Source: a virus
Reading direction: 5' to 3' (one strand)
Virus record (IMG/VR): IMGVR_UViG_3300042478_000184
Location: 1-29,140 of that record
DNA: 29,140 nucleotides
The translations under genes were made by a program, and so were the position numbers. The notes under the pieces are model-generated. The model was given only the letters and a program-made list of their open reading frames with translations, was not told where the DNA came from and did not search any database. This document shows positions 20,987 to 29,140 of this stretch, piece by piece. Position 1 is the stretch's first letter; each line of letters starts with the position of its first letter.

Positions 20987-23445
20987 TATTGGGCCAAAGC
21001 ATTACGGTTTTCTGACGCGGGCATTTGCGCGGCAGCGGCAGCAGCGCGGGGTGCAATTTGCTTTGCCAATTGATTTGTTGCTTGCTGTTGGGCTTCCCGA
21101 GCCATTGCTTTTTGAATAGACTCCGCAGTAACCGCTGGGCTTAACATTTCACGCGCCAACTCCATGGCCAACTTATCGTCTACAACCCCTAGTAATCGCT
21201 TAACTACCGCGTTATAGATCGTAATAGGCATAGATAAAAAAGCAGACGTAGGCGCCACGCCAGATTCTTTACCAGCTTGCGTTGCTATCTGGCCTACGTC
21301 CTTACCGCTTTTTCTGCCCGCAGACGCCAAGCGTTCAAACTCAGCTTCGCGGGCTAAATCGTCACGCACAGAATTAATTGCGGTTAATTGACGATTGTCT
21401 AACCCTTTGGTCAGTTCGCTGATACGCGCTTCCACCGCCAAGGCGTTAGACCCTGGGGGTAACGCCGGCGCCAGTTTGTTGCCGTTTGCTTTGGCCATGT
21501 CTTCAACACGCGCCAACCGCTGCGCGTCTTTGTCGATAACATCAAAACGCTGGCGCAAATTCATCCCTGCGTTATCATAGATATCAATAGTACGCCCGTA
21601 ATCCCGCATAAAATTAGCGTGCGACATACCGCCTTGCGCGACCTTTTTGCGATAGATGTCTTCAATACCCGCCCGTGCAATTTTTAACGCGTCTGGGTTG
21701 TTACCAAACAACTGGGTAAATTGCCGCGCTTCCGACTCACCATTAGGCGTAAAGTAGCGGTTTATAACATCTTCAGGTCGAATTTTATCTTCGCCTAAAC
21801 TAGTGCGTTTAAACAAATTGGCGTTGACGCCTTCTTTAAACCTAGGCGCGTACTCAGTGCGATATTTAGACACGGCGTCAGCGTACAGCGTTTTAGCATC
21901 GTCGGCCAACGTGGTGCTTTTGCCAATCGCATCATCGATTGCGGCGTGCAACTGTTTTAGATTGCGTAGCGTTGTGGCCGCCATAGGCGCGTTGCTTGTG
22001 GAAGCCGCCGCAATGTCAGCGTTAATGGCTTTGCGAACGTCGTCAAGCTGTTGTAATGTGGCTTCAGGCGTTGCTGGCGGCGGTGTGGGCGTTCTTGCTG
22101 TTTTAAAGCCGGCTTTACCAATAGTTACTGCTTCCACTTCAGGCGTAGAAGGTATAAAACTACGCAGTTTGCGCACAGTGTCTGGCGCAGTCTCAGTAGC
22201 AAAGCTGGACAATTTACGGTCTAAGATACGCTCAGCGTCGGCGACAACATTTGAAATGTCAATTTTCGCGTCGCCTGCAGCGTCAAACGCAGCCTTATAT
22301 GCGGGTTGAGTTACGTTAGCTTTGACAGACTGTCTTTCAGCGTTAGCGGCGGCGGTCAAAGCATCGCCTATTTCAGACGGGCTAACATCGACCAAATTAC
22401 GATCAATCTTTGCCTGAATTTTACTCGCAACATTTTGAAACCGTTGTTGAACACGCTTTTCTTGCGCCAATCGGGCTTGGTTTGTTTGCGCTGCTGCGCC
22501 GGCGTATTCAGTGGCTACACCAGGTAACTCGGACAACTCTTGTTGCAACGCAGAAAATTTAGCCCCACCAACAGGCGCAGCCACTTGGCCCGCAGTTGGC
22601 GCAGAGCCAGGAACAATTACAGCTCCTTTGTCGCGCAAAGCGTTGATAATATCTTGACCTTTGCCTTCAACGGCATCCAAATATGTGGCTGATTTTAGGT
22701 CTGCAATTTTGCGCCCGTAAGTTACCGCTTTACCAACTAATGGCGCAACTACCATAGGCACTGCAGCTCCTATGGCCGCGCCCGTTTCAACGTCTTCTGG
22801 GTTAACCGCTGCAGCAGACGCGCCGCCTACCACAGCGCCGCCTACGCCTTTTGTTGCTACATTAACTACGCCTGGCTTGACGCCGGTTTGAAATCCAGCG
22901 CTTTGAATAGACGTTGCCAATGGCGTCAAAAATTTGGCTAACGATGGCGCCATTTCGGCTGCTTTTTTTATCGGCGCAGCGATCGCACCACCCACAGGCA
23001 GTGTACCTACTATTTGGCCACCTATGCGGCCAACGTCGCCGCCCATTAAATCGCCGTAATTTTGTTGGTATTGTTGTTTTTGTTGCGCCGCTGTTTCCCG
23101 CGCACCTTTAATGCCCAACGCTTCCGTAGCCGCAATCGCAGCAGTGTCAGTAATATCTTGTAAGCCCCGATAAAAACCAACGGCGGGGGCGTACAACGCT
23201 TTTAATATAGGGTTTGATGGCGCGGCCCCATATACGGACGGTCCTGCACGCGGTCCAGGAATGCCCGCACCACTAGGTGCAGTGACTGCAGCAGTAGGTG
23301 CATCATCGGTTAACCAATTACCGCCAACAAGATATGCCTTAACACCTTGTTTGTTGGTAGCAGATTGCGTGATAGGTTGCCACTGGTCGCCGACCAAAAC
23401 AACGCGCTCGCCAGTTGTAGGGTTTGTTGCAGTTTGCAAAGCCAT
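20986..23445 (-). CDS. Large ejection/internal virion-type protein (819 aa)
   Basis: Long protein in the gp16/gp20 position of P22-like ejection genes. N-terminal repeats (RVVLVGDQWQPITQSATN, then KAYLVGGNWLTDD) suggest a small wrapping domain. Hydrophobic Gly/Ala-rich stretches lie around 140-260 (GGQIVGTLPVGGAIAAPIKK, GVGGAVVGGASAAAVNPEDV). A long helical Gln/Ala/Arg-rich body follows and ends in a Gln/Ala-rich tail. Ejection proteins leave the capsid with DNA and can line a channel through the envelope. Assignment rests on length, composition and gene order; no catalytic domain is visible. Confidence 0.72.
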   Translation of the reverse strand: MALQTATNPTTGERVVLVGDQWQPITQSATNKQGVKAYLVGGNWLTDDAPTAAVTAPSGAGIPGPRAGPSVYGAAPSNPILKALYAPAVGFYRGLQDITDTAAIAATEALGIKGARETAAQQKQQYQQNYGDLMGGDVGRIGGQIVGTLPVGGAIAAPIKKAAEMAPSLAKFLTPLATSIQSAGFQTGVKPGVVNVATKGVGGAVVGGASAAAVNPEDVETGAAIGAAVPMVVAPLVGKAVTYGRKIADLKSATYLDAVEGKGQDIINALRDKGAVIVPGSAPTAGQVAAPVGGAKFSALQQELSELPGVATEYAGAAAQTNQARLAQEKRVQQRFQNVASKIQAKIDRNLVDVSPSEIGDALTAAANAERQSVKANVTQPAYKAAFDAAGDAKIDISNVVADAERILDRKLSSFATETAPDTVRKLRSFIPSTPEVEAVTIGKAGFKTARTPTPPPATPEATLQQLDDVRKAINADIAAASTSNAPMAATTLRNLKQLHAAIDDAIGKSTTLADDAKTLYADAVSKYRTEYAPRFKEGVNANLFKRTSLGEDKIRPEDVINRYFTPNGESEARQFTQLFGNNPDALKIARAGIEDIYRKKVAQGGMSHANFMRDYGRTIDIYDNAGMNLRQRFDVIDKDAQRLARVEDMAKANGNKLAPALPPGSNALAVEARISELTKGLDNRQLTAINSVRDDLAREAEFERLASAGRKSGKDVGQIATQAGKESGVAPTSAFLSMPITIYNAVVKRLLGVVDDKLAMELAREMLSPAVTAESIQKAMAREAQQQATNQLAKQIAPRAAAAAAQMPASENRNALAQ

Positions 23446-23454
23446 GTCGTGCCC

Positions 23455-24810
23455 TTAATCTGGTGTAAATCCGGGAGGAGGTGCAATTTGTGTAGGAGCA
23501 ACGCCTTGAGCCGCCATATCATTGGTTACAAATTGATTTTTGCGTTCTTGCATTAAACGAAGAACAGTTTTTCCTGCTTCTTTTCTGATTTCTGTTGGCA
23601 ATGTAGCGTCTGCTAATTGACCAGCGGCTTCTTTGTAAGATTGAGTATCTTTATTTGACTGCGGTCCTTCAAATCGAGGAACCATTTTTAACACTAAATC
23701 TGCAACCGGCGCAATCTTTCCAATAGCAATTGCACCAGGCGTAGCTTTACCAACAAATCCTGCGCCAATATCCGCAAGTCGGCCAACGCCGCTGCCAGTA
23801 GATTGGTCAATCAAACCACCATCTTTTGTAATGTCACTTAATTGTGTAATTGCAAAGCCGAGGTCTTTACTCATTTGCGCTCGCTGCGCAGCAGTCTTTT
23901 CAGCAAATGCCGATGGTTTACCTTTAACAGGTTCGCCGCCCTCGCCGGTAACTGGCTTTGCAACAGGCGTGGCGCCTGAAGAAAGTCGTGTTGGTAACGC
24001 AACAAAATTACCTTGCGCGTCTTGTTGATAAGTAACACCTTGATTTTCTTGCGCCAATCTATCGCGCGCCACGTTAAGTTGGCCCTGCGATACATTAAGT
24101 TGCCCTGCCGCAATATTTGCTTGCTGTTGCATAATTGGCAAACGGCCAGCTTCAAACTTAGTCATTGAGACATCGCCAAGCACATTTCCTATGCCGCCAG
24201 CAGCCAACGGATTTTTGTTAACGATATTTCCGCCAGCAACAAGCGCTTCTGGCATATATGCTTGCAACGCTTTACGCGAATTTTCTGTGGCTGTTGCCAT
24301 GTTCATTACAAAATTTGGCAACTCAGCGGCGTTCATTGGAATAGCCGCAAGATCTTCTTTTCTTAGTAATCCTTGCGCAACAAGGCGGTTTGCTTGCGAA
24401 AATACATCTTGATGTGTAATTGGCTTTTTAGCTTGTACAGCGACAACAAGCGGCGCTAACGCAGTTGAAAAAGCATCAGCGCGGCTTGTGGCTGCTTGTC
24501 TTGCTTGCGCGTCAAGTTCACCTTGTGTTTTAGCAACATCTTGTTGCGCTTTATATGCGGCAATACCTGGTGGGCCGTATTGAATAGCAGTTTGAAAATC
24601 TAATTTAAAGTCAGGCTTACGCGATGCGTTGTACAAATTAGACTGTTGTTCTTCCGCACGTTGCGCCGCACCAAGTTGGTATTGCGCTAACTCATTTTGA
24701 CTTTGCGCTTGACGCAATTGCATCAACTGCGCCATTTGATTAACTGGCGACTGAATTTGCAACTCAGTAGTTGGTCTAAAGCCTAAAGCGATGCTTGGGT
24801 TAATAGCCAT
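23455..24810 (-). CDS. Ejection/internal virion-type protein (451 aa)
   Basis: Starts MAINPSIALGFRPTTELQIQ. The first 130 residues are Gln/Ala-rich helical (AQLMQLRQAQSQNELAQYQL); heptad-like NIAAGQLNVSQGQLNVARDR lies near 230. The second half is helical with Gly-rich segments (GVGRLADIGAGFVGKATPGA) and ends in a proline-rich tail. The position between gp7-like and 819-aa proteins and the composition fit a P22 gp20/gp16-type ejection protein. Confidence 0.7.
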   Translation of the reverse strand: MAINPSIALGFRPTTELQIQSPVNQMAQLMQLRQAQSQNELAQYQLGAAQRAEEQQSNLYNASRKPDFKLDFQTAIQYGPPGIAAYKAQQDVAKTQGELDAQARQAATSRADAFSTALAPLVVAVQAKKPITHQDVFSQANRLVAQGLLRKEDLAAIPMNAAELPNFVMNMATATENSRKALQAYMPEALVAGGNIVNKNPLAAGGIGNVLGDVSMTKFEAGRLPIMQQQANIAAGQLNVSQGQLNVARDRLAQENQGVTYQQDAQGNFVALPTRLSSGATPVAKPVTGEGGEPVKGKPSAFAEKTAAQRAQMSKDLGFAITQLSDITKDGGLIDQSTGSGVGRLADIGAGFVGKATPGAIAIGKIAPVADLVLKMVPRFEGPQSNKDTQSYKEAAGQLADATLPTEIRKEAGKTVLRLMQERKNQFVTNDMAAQGVAPTQIAPPPGFTPD

Positions 24811-24812
24811 GA

Positions 24813-25490
24813 TTAGTAACCTCCACCAGGTTGCATGGGCACTGTTGCGCCGCCAACAGGAGAAAAGTATGAGTTAATTGCTGTGCCAGCATTACCAGTA
24901 TTTTGACCAAAAAGTCGTGACATTAGTTGGTTATTTTGTTGGCCTTGGGTGTAATTCATGTATTGATTTAAACCGCCAGCTAATGTATTAGCGCCGCCGA
25001 CATAGCCAGAAGCGCGCGCGTTAGCAGCGCCCATGTAATTGTTGCCTGCATTAGTGCCAAAGTTGCCTGCGGCGCTGCCCATCGCACCAGTTGCTGTCTG
25101 GCCAATACCAGCCATGGCTGCAAGGCGGTTGTAAGCATTGCCAAATTCTTGGGATGCGTAGTCTTGACCGTAGCGCTGTGCGGCTTTTAAAGCGCCGCCA
25201 GAGATCAAACCACCACGGGCGGCGGCTTGACGGTCTAGGGCTTTTAAGCCTTCACCCAAACGAAATTGATAGGCTGGATCCATGTAATCAGATACCACAC
25301 CCTTTTGCATCTTAGCCAGCGCGTTGACGCCCGCTTCTTGGAATGGCTGCTGAAGTTCAATTTGCTTATTGAACATTTCACGCTGAAGTTGCGTGGCTTG
25401 ATCAGCGCCTGCAACTTGTGCTTTGGCGGCTCGGCTAGTTGCGTTTGCGCCAATTAAAGCGCTGCCTAAAATTGCGGTTTCAATTCCCAT
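24813..25490 (-). CDS. P22 gp7-like DNA-ejection protein (225 aa)
   Basis: Start ATG 25490 follows AAGGAG by 8 bases; a longer in-frame start at 25520 has no site. N-terminal MGIETAILGSALIGANATSR, a Gln-rich helix (ATQLQREMFNKQIELQQPFQ), ...AYQFRLGEGLKALDRQAAARGG, then Asn/Gly/Ala/Met-rich low complexity. The helix plus 'YQFRLGEGLKAL..QAAARGG..SG..L' pattern is characteristic of phage ejection or tail-associated proteins. First of the ejection gene set. Confidence 0.8.
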   Translation of the reverse strand: MGIETAILGSALIGANATSRAAKAQVAGADQATQLQREMFNKQIELQQPFQEAGVNALAKMQKGVVSDYMDPAYQFRLGEGLKALDRQAAARGGLISGGALKAAQRYGQDYASQEFGNAYNRLAAMAGIGQTATGAMGSAAGNFGTNAGNNYMGAANARASGYVGGANTLAGGLNQYMNYTQGQQNNQLMSRLFGQNTGNAGTAINSYFSPVGGATVPMQPGGGY

Positions 25491-25491
25491 T

Positions 25492-25851
25492 TTAATTCTC
25501 CTTGACCATCCAATTGTCAAAAGTCTTTTTGAATCCCAGCCTGCTTAGTATGTCATACATGTAATCATGCCCTGGGCTAACTTTGGTCACAACTCTGTTT
25601 TTATTAAACAGCTTTTGCAACAGACCTTTTGTTATCCATCGACGACGCCATTCTGGCGTAATTGAAACATGTAATTCATCCCCTTTTCGATAGACAGCGC
25701 CAATGCAACGGCCATCTCGAACAATAGTCTGAATTATCCATTCTTTCATAACTTCTTGGTAGACCTCAAACGAAATAGGTTGACCCCAATCCGTCGCCGC
25801 ATAACCTATTTTTAGGCCTAATTCGCGGTTGTCTACTAATTCAGTTGTCAT
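25492..25851 (-). CDS. GNAT-like acetyltransferase-fold protein (119 aa)
   Basis: GRCIGAVYRKGDELHVSITP, then EWRRRWITKGLLQKLF and LSRLGFKKTFDNWM resemble the beta4-alpha3-beta5 region of GNAT-fold proteins (small-molecule or protein acetyltransferases). Short for a full GNAT and without a clear R/Q-x-x-G-x-G/A acetyl-CoA loop, so catalytic activity is uncertain. Its placement between virion genes is a recurring context in environmental podoviruses. Start overlaps the 111-aa gene by 4 bases. Confidence 0.58.
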   Translation of the reverse strand: MTTELVDNRELGLKIGYAATDWGQPISFEVYQEVMKEWIIQTIVRDGRCIGAVYRKGDELHVSITPEWRRRWITKGLLQKLFNKNRVVTKVSPGHDYMYDILSRLGFKKTFDNWMVKEN

Positions 25852-26183
25852 GTGATCTCGCGTCCACTCAAGCGAAAGTTAATGCCTGTTGCATTACTAG
25901 CAATTACTGAAACAAAATCACCAGCGTTCAAAATCTGACCCACAACTTCTGGCCAGATGTAAGTCTCTTTGGCCGCCAATGTACGCTTGGCGATGTAGTA
26001 GGCGTCGCCCACTGAAGCGCCAGCCGCCACAATGCTGATCGTCACAACACGCGAAGTGACGTCATAGTTGGCCGTGGTGACCTTGTCAATAATGGTGGTG
26101 GTGTTGGCAGGCGCGGTATAGACGGTTGTGTCTGTTGCGGGAACAATCGTGCCTTCGACCAAATTTTTTGCTGTTACTGTCAT
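25848..26183 (-). CDS. Small beta-rich virion-type protein (111 aa)
   Basis: MTVTAKNLVEGTIVPATDTT, VYTAPANTTTIIDKVTTANY, and a final VIASNATGINFRLSGREIT. Repeated short strands and TAPANTTTIID-like motifs are typical of small phage tail or head-surface proteins. No enzymatic features. Downstream of the tail spike gene, 2 bases apart. Confidence 0.68.
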   Translation of the reverse strand: MTVTAKNLVEGTIVPATDTTVYTAPANTTTIIDKVTTANYDVTSRVVTISIVAAGASVGDAYYIAKRTLAAKETYIWPEVVGQILNAGDFVSVIASNATGINFRLSGREIT

Positions 26184-26185
26184 TT

Positions 26186-28240
26186 TTAAACTCCATAGCG
26201 CAAGGTAAACAAGGGACTGCTGCCTGTTGCGTAGGTGACAGCAGGGAATGTGGCGGGCAGTGTGCCGTAGGTGGCAGAACCTCTTATCACGGTGTCAGCC
26301 GTACCAATGGCGGCCACGCCAACAGCGGCAACAGCAGCGTCACTCAAAGTGCCTGCTTTGACAGTTGCGCCTGAATTGTTGGCAAGCAAAATAATGGCGT
26401 ACATGCCAGCAGGCAAGACTTGTGAAATTGTGATCTCTTTAGTGCCAGATGACTCTAGACCCAAAGCGCCAGCGTCTAGCACTCGCGTTGTAGGGATGCC
26501 GTTTTCCATACGGTAAACGCCAAGGTACGCAAACACGCCAGCCGTGCCAGTTGTGACATTGCAACCGATCTTTGTCCACAACTGTTGCTGACGCACAACG
26601 AATGGCGTGGCGTACATGATGTTTGCTGAAATAGCCAAAGTACCAGAGGCTGCGGGGGTTAGCGCTTCACCAGCGTAGTAGCGACCAACTGCATAACCAC
26701 CATAGTCAAACACATCAAACGCGCCTGGGTTATCGCGGAAAATCTGCGAGATGGACGCTTGGTTAGGCGTAACGAAAATCGCTTGGCCAGATGTCCAACT
26801 GTTGCCGTTCATCTGGTTGTCGTTGACTGTGATGTACTGAGGGCCAGAAGCCGTGCCGTAGAAGTACACAGCAGCGTAAGCATCGCTTGCGGGAGCCCAC
26901 ATGTTGTTGCCAACGATCAAGATGTAGCGCGGCTGGTTAGGGCTTGCGGTCAGTGAGATAAATCCAACACAGCTTGCGTTAGGGAACGAGGCGCTGTCGC
27001 GTCTTGGGTTATACAAAGTATTACCCGTGATCGTGGCGTATTGCACATCGGTCAATGAAATGCAGTCGCTATCGGTGTCGCCAATAAAGTTACCGCTGAT
27101 TGTGTGGAAGCCGCCACCAACTTCAATACCAGACGCAGAAATGTACTTCTTGGTCTGGCCGCTGATCCAGTTGTTAGAAATGACGTTGTTGCTGCCGGTC
27201 ATAAAAATGCCCGACTCTTTGTTGCTCGACAAGTAATTACCAATGATCGACAGGCGGTTGCCATTGGCGTACATGGCCGACCAGTTGTTGTTGTTAAAGT
27301 TACACTCAGTAACGCTCACATCAAACGATATGGTGGTGTCGCCTGCTGGCCCCATCCACAACGCTGCGCCACCCTCAATGATGACGCTATCACTTCCGCA
27401 CTCAGTAAACGAGCAACTTGACACAACTGCGGCCAAACAACCCGCCAAGGCCAGACCAATGTATTGCACGTTGAAAACTTGGCAATTGGTAATGTGTAAA
27501 TCATTAACCTTGCCAAACGACACCAACTCAGCCGTGCGCGAACCTAAGTTGTTACCATCAAAGCGGATATTGCTAATGCTAATACCAACATCTGTGTAAG
27601 AGTAAGCCGTGCCAGATTGGTTAGGGTTCTTCAATAGCGCAGTTGACGCGCCCAGAGTACCCTTGGCTTTGATAATAGAAGTTGTAGGCGAATCGCCATA
27701 CATGTTTGTGCCGCTATAGATTGTCAGGCCTGTGCAAAGGTATGTGCCGTTGGGGACATACAAGGACTTGCCAGCAGCCGCAGTCAACGCGTTTTGGAAT
27801 GCTGTCGTGTCATCTGTCGTGCCGTCACCCGTAGCGCCAAAGTCTTTAACGCTCAATGTCTGGCGAAGTTTAGCCTGCACAGTCGTTGTGACTGCGCCAG
27901 TGCCAGACGGTGTGTAACCGACCAAAGACGAACCAGTTGCACCAGACAAAGTTGTAATAAACGCATCAATTGATGTGATGTTGTCAACTGTCCAAATCTC
28001 GGTGTCTGTAGATGTGGTCAGTTTAAATTTGTATGAGCCAGAGCCAAGCCACACATTAGCTTCGCCACGCGAATCCAAGATGATTGGGTTGGTGTTGGCA
28101 GTTACACCAGCCGAGTCAACATAAGTCGTCAGGGGCGTTGTCGTGCCAGCTTGGTATGTGTAGAGTTTGCCGCCAACTAGCAAGTCACCGCTAGACGCAA
28201 AGAACTGTAGTTTTGGGCTGGGGGATAGCATTGCAGTCAT
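26186..28240 (-). CDS. Tail spike with pectate-lyase-type beta-helix (684 aa)
   Basis: Start ATG 28240 follows AAGGA; earlier in-frame codons lie in the fibre gene. Residues 1-100: head-binding-type domain (SPKLQFFASSGDLLVGGKLY, then TPLTTYVDSAGVTANTNPII and DSRGEANVW). Residues about 130-480: right-handed parallel beta-helix, opening with VKDFGATGDGTTDDTTAFQN (pectate_lyase_3 signature) and many NN/GN turns. The C-terminal region is Gly/Ala/Thr-rich. It probably binds and may degrade a host surface polysaccharide; catalytic residues cannot be assigned from sequence alone. Confidence 0.88.
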   Translation of the reverse strand: MTAMLSPSPKLQFFASSGDLLVGGKLYTYQAGTTTPLTTYVDSAGVTANTNPIILDSRGEANVWLGSGSYKFKLTTSTDTEIWTVDNITSIDAFITTLSGATGSSLVGYTPSGTGAVTTTVQAKLRQTLSVKDFGATGDGTTDDTTAFQNALTAAAGKSLYVPNGTYLCTGLTIYSGTNMYGDSPTTSIIKAKGTLGASTALLKNPNQSGTAYSYTDVGISISNIRFDGNNLGSRTAELVSFGKVNDLHITNCQVFNVQYIGLALAGCLAAVVSSCSFTECGSDSVIIEGGAALWMGPAGDTTISFDVSVTECNFNNNNWSAMYANGNRLSIIGNYLSSNKESGIFMTGSNNVISNNWISGQTKKYISASGIEVGGGFHTISGNFIGDTDSDCISLTDVQYATITGNTLYNPRRDSASFPNASCVGFISLTASPNQPRYILIVGNNMWAPASDAYAAVYFYGTASGPQYITVNDNQMNGNSWTSGQAIFVTPNQASISQIFRDNPGAFDVFDYGGYAVGRYYAGEALTPAASGTLAISANIMYATPFVVRQQQLWTKIGCNVTTGTAGVFAYLGVYRMENGIPTTRVLDAGALGLESSGTKEITISQVLPAGMYAIILLANNSGATVKAGTLSDAAVAAVGVAAIGTADTVIRGSATYGTLPATFPAVTYATGSSPLFTLRYGV

Positions 28241-28248
28241 GTTTTTCC

Positions 28249-29140
28249 TTAAAGTGCGGCGATGACAAAAGCCAATAATTCTTCGTAACGCACGCCTAAA
28301 CGAGTTTTGGAAGTTCCATCTAGTGTAGTCCATGTGTCACTGCAAAACAAACCATATTTATAGGGATCCAGACCTTCCGCAACGAAAGCATCATGGACAT
28401 CTTGTGCGATCACGCCAACGTGGATTCGCGCTCCGTCGCCCTTTTCGGCGACTGAATCATTGAACTTAAACTTACGAATCAAGCCCTTGATGCGTTTGGC
28501 CACGGCCAACTCAGCAGCGCTTAGTTCTTCAATCTGTTGTTTTTCGTTGCCGTCCGATGTCTGGATTGTGCCATTAACAGCGTACACGGCTGTCCAGCGC
28601 TGTGGGCCAGTGCCAAGGCTGTAAGAAGCGTCGGCAAAAGGACGGAAAGAAACAGAATCACCCACATATCGGGCGGTTCCTGGATAAGTTACCCCGTCAG
28701 CCAATACAACGCCACTAACGCCGCCGACAACGGCGTATGCGCTGCTTTCACCAAAATAAGCATTACTTGCTGAAATGCCGTCAGAAGTAGCATAAGTGAT
28801 GCCAAGGAATTGATTGGTATAACTGGTAAAAGATTTTTGCCCGCTGATTGTTTGATTGGCGGTTGTTGTAACAATCCCCGCGCCAGTCAAAGAACTGCTA
28901 CCAGTGCCGCCGTAAGCCGTGCCAATAACTGAGCCATTCCAAGTGCCGCTAGTGACTGTGCCGCTAACGGCCAAGTTGACGGTGTGCATACTGCTCCAGC
29001 GCTGGGATCCAGTGCCGCAACTGTAAGTTGCATCTACATAAGGGCGCCAAGAAACCGAGTCACCTACATAGCGGCCAGTGCCAGGAAAAGTTGAGCCACT
29101 AGCCAACACAACACCGTTAACACCGCCAATGGTGGCATAC
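28249..29140 (-). CDS. Tail fibre C-terminus with S74 self-cleaving chaperone (N-terminus cut by window edge)
   Basis: The frame is open to the right edge; 296 residues are visible. A repeated module occurs twice: GRYVGDSVSWRPYVDATYSC (about 29077-29018) and ARYVGDSVSFRPFADASYSL (about 28675-28616). The last 102 residues form an intramolecular chaperone: the dyad Ser/Lys lies in IQTSDGNEKQQIEELS (Ser at 28557, Lys five residues later), the spacing of Ser911-Lys916 in the endosialidase chaperone, with RIHVGVIAQDVHDAF and LGVRYEELLAFV after it. Cleavage before the Ser would release the chaperone after trimer folding. The N-terminal fibre is outside the window. Confidence 0.88.
   Translation of the reverse strand, partial: YATIGGVNGVVLASGSTFPGTGRYVGDSVSWRPYVDATYSCGTGSQRWSSMHTVNLAVSGTVTSGTWNGSVIGTAYGGTGSSSLTGAGIVTTTANQTISGQKSFTSYTNQFLGITYATSDGISASNAYFGESSAYAVVGGVSGVVLADGVTYPGTARYVGDSVSFRPFADASYSLGTGPQRWTAVYAVNGTIQTSDGNEKQQIEELSAAELAVAKRIKGLIRKFKFNDSVAEKGDGARIHVGVIAQDVHDAFVAEGLDPYKYGLFCSDTWTTLDGTSKTRLGVRYEELLAFVIAAL

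Noticed and set aside
1-29140. tRNA genes or att sites
   Set aside because: No cloverleaf-like segment with a TTCRANY loop was noticed, and no integrase is present to anchor an att-site search; a dedicated scan was not possible.

Overview
The window is a dense, gene-packed segment of a tailed double-stranded DNA phage, most likely a podovirus. The signs are a P22-type portal, a large terminase, a P22 gp7-like ejection protein followed by two long ejection-type proteins, a tail spike, tail fibres and a lysis cassette. Base composition is near balanced. The small-gene repertoire (N-terminal 'PVAWM...PLYTTPPQRTWVGLTDEEI', 'LCDKC...CQRCW' zinc ribbon, 'MPLVKSKS...AIAYSVKRA') looks like that of phages of freshwater Betaproteobacteria. 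That host guess comes from familiarity, not from a search. No integrase, repressor, tRNA, CRISPR array or insertion sequence is visible.

Layout: (1) 6701 leftwards to 1 (minus): small terminase, large terminase, two tiny basic proteins, portal, a Dps/ferritin-like protein, a small virion-type protein, and a tail fibre that runs off the left edge. (2) 6702-7418: non-coding control region with about 14 copies of a 9-bp iteron, palindromes, an AT-rich stretch and a near-consensus rightward promoter; a candidate replication origin. (3) 7419-9609 (plus): early operon of small proteins plus one 219-residue cysteine-rich conserved phage protein; it closes with a strong terminator. (4) 15675 leftwards to 9651 (minus): replication operon of a Cas4-like PD-(D/E)XK nuclease, a conserved phage protein in the position of an ssDNA-binding protein, a family A DNA polymerase, and a primase-helicase. 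(5) 15761-19133 (plus): VRR-NUC nuclease, SNF2 helicase, glutaredoxin and a string of tiny overlapping genes. (6) beyond 29140 leftwards to 19119 (minus): tail fibre with S74 autoprotease, pectate-lyase-fold tail spike, two small proteins (one GNAT-like), three ejection-type proteins, several small membrane proteins, holin-like protein and endolysin.

The replication genes appear as two back-to-back operons sharing one compact divergent promoter/operator at about 15.7 kb. Packaging/portal and ejection/lysis genes form two late blocks read leftwards.

No major capsid, scaffold or tail-adaptor gene is visible. Both window edges cut through tail-fibre reading frames on the same strand, so the missing capsid block probably lies outside the window. 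The most interesting items are the iteron-rich control region, the Dps-like protein with nearly complete ferroxidase ligand spacing, and the compact divergent operator.
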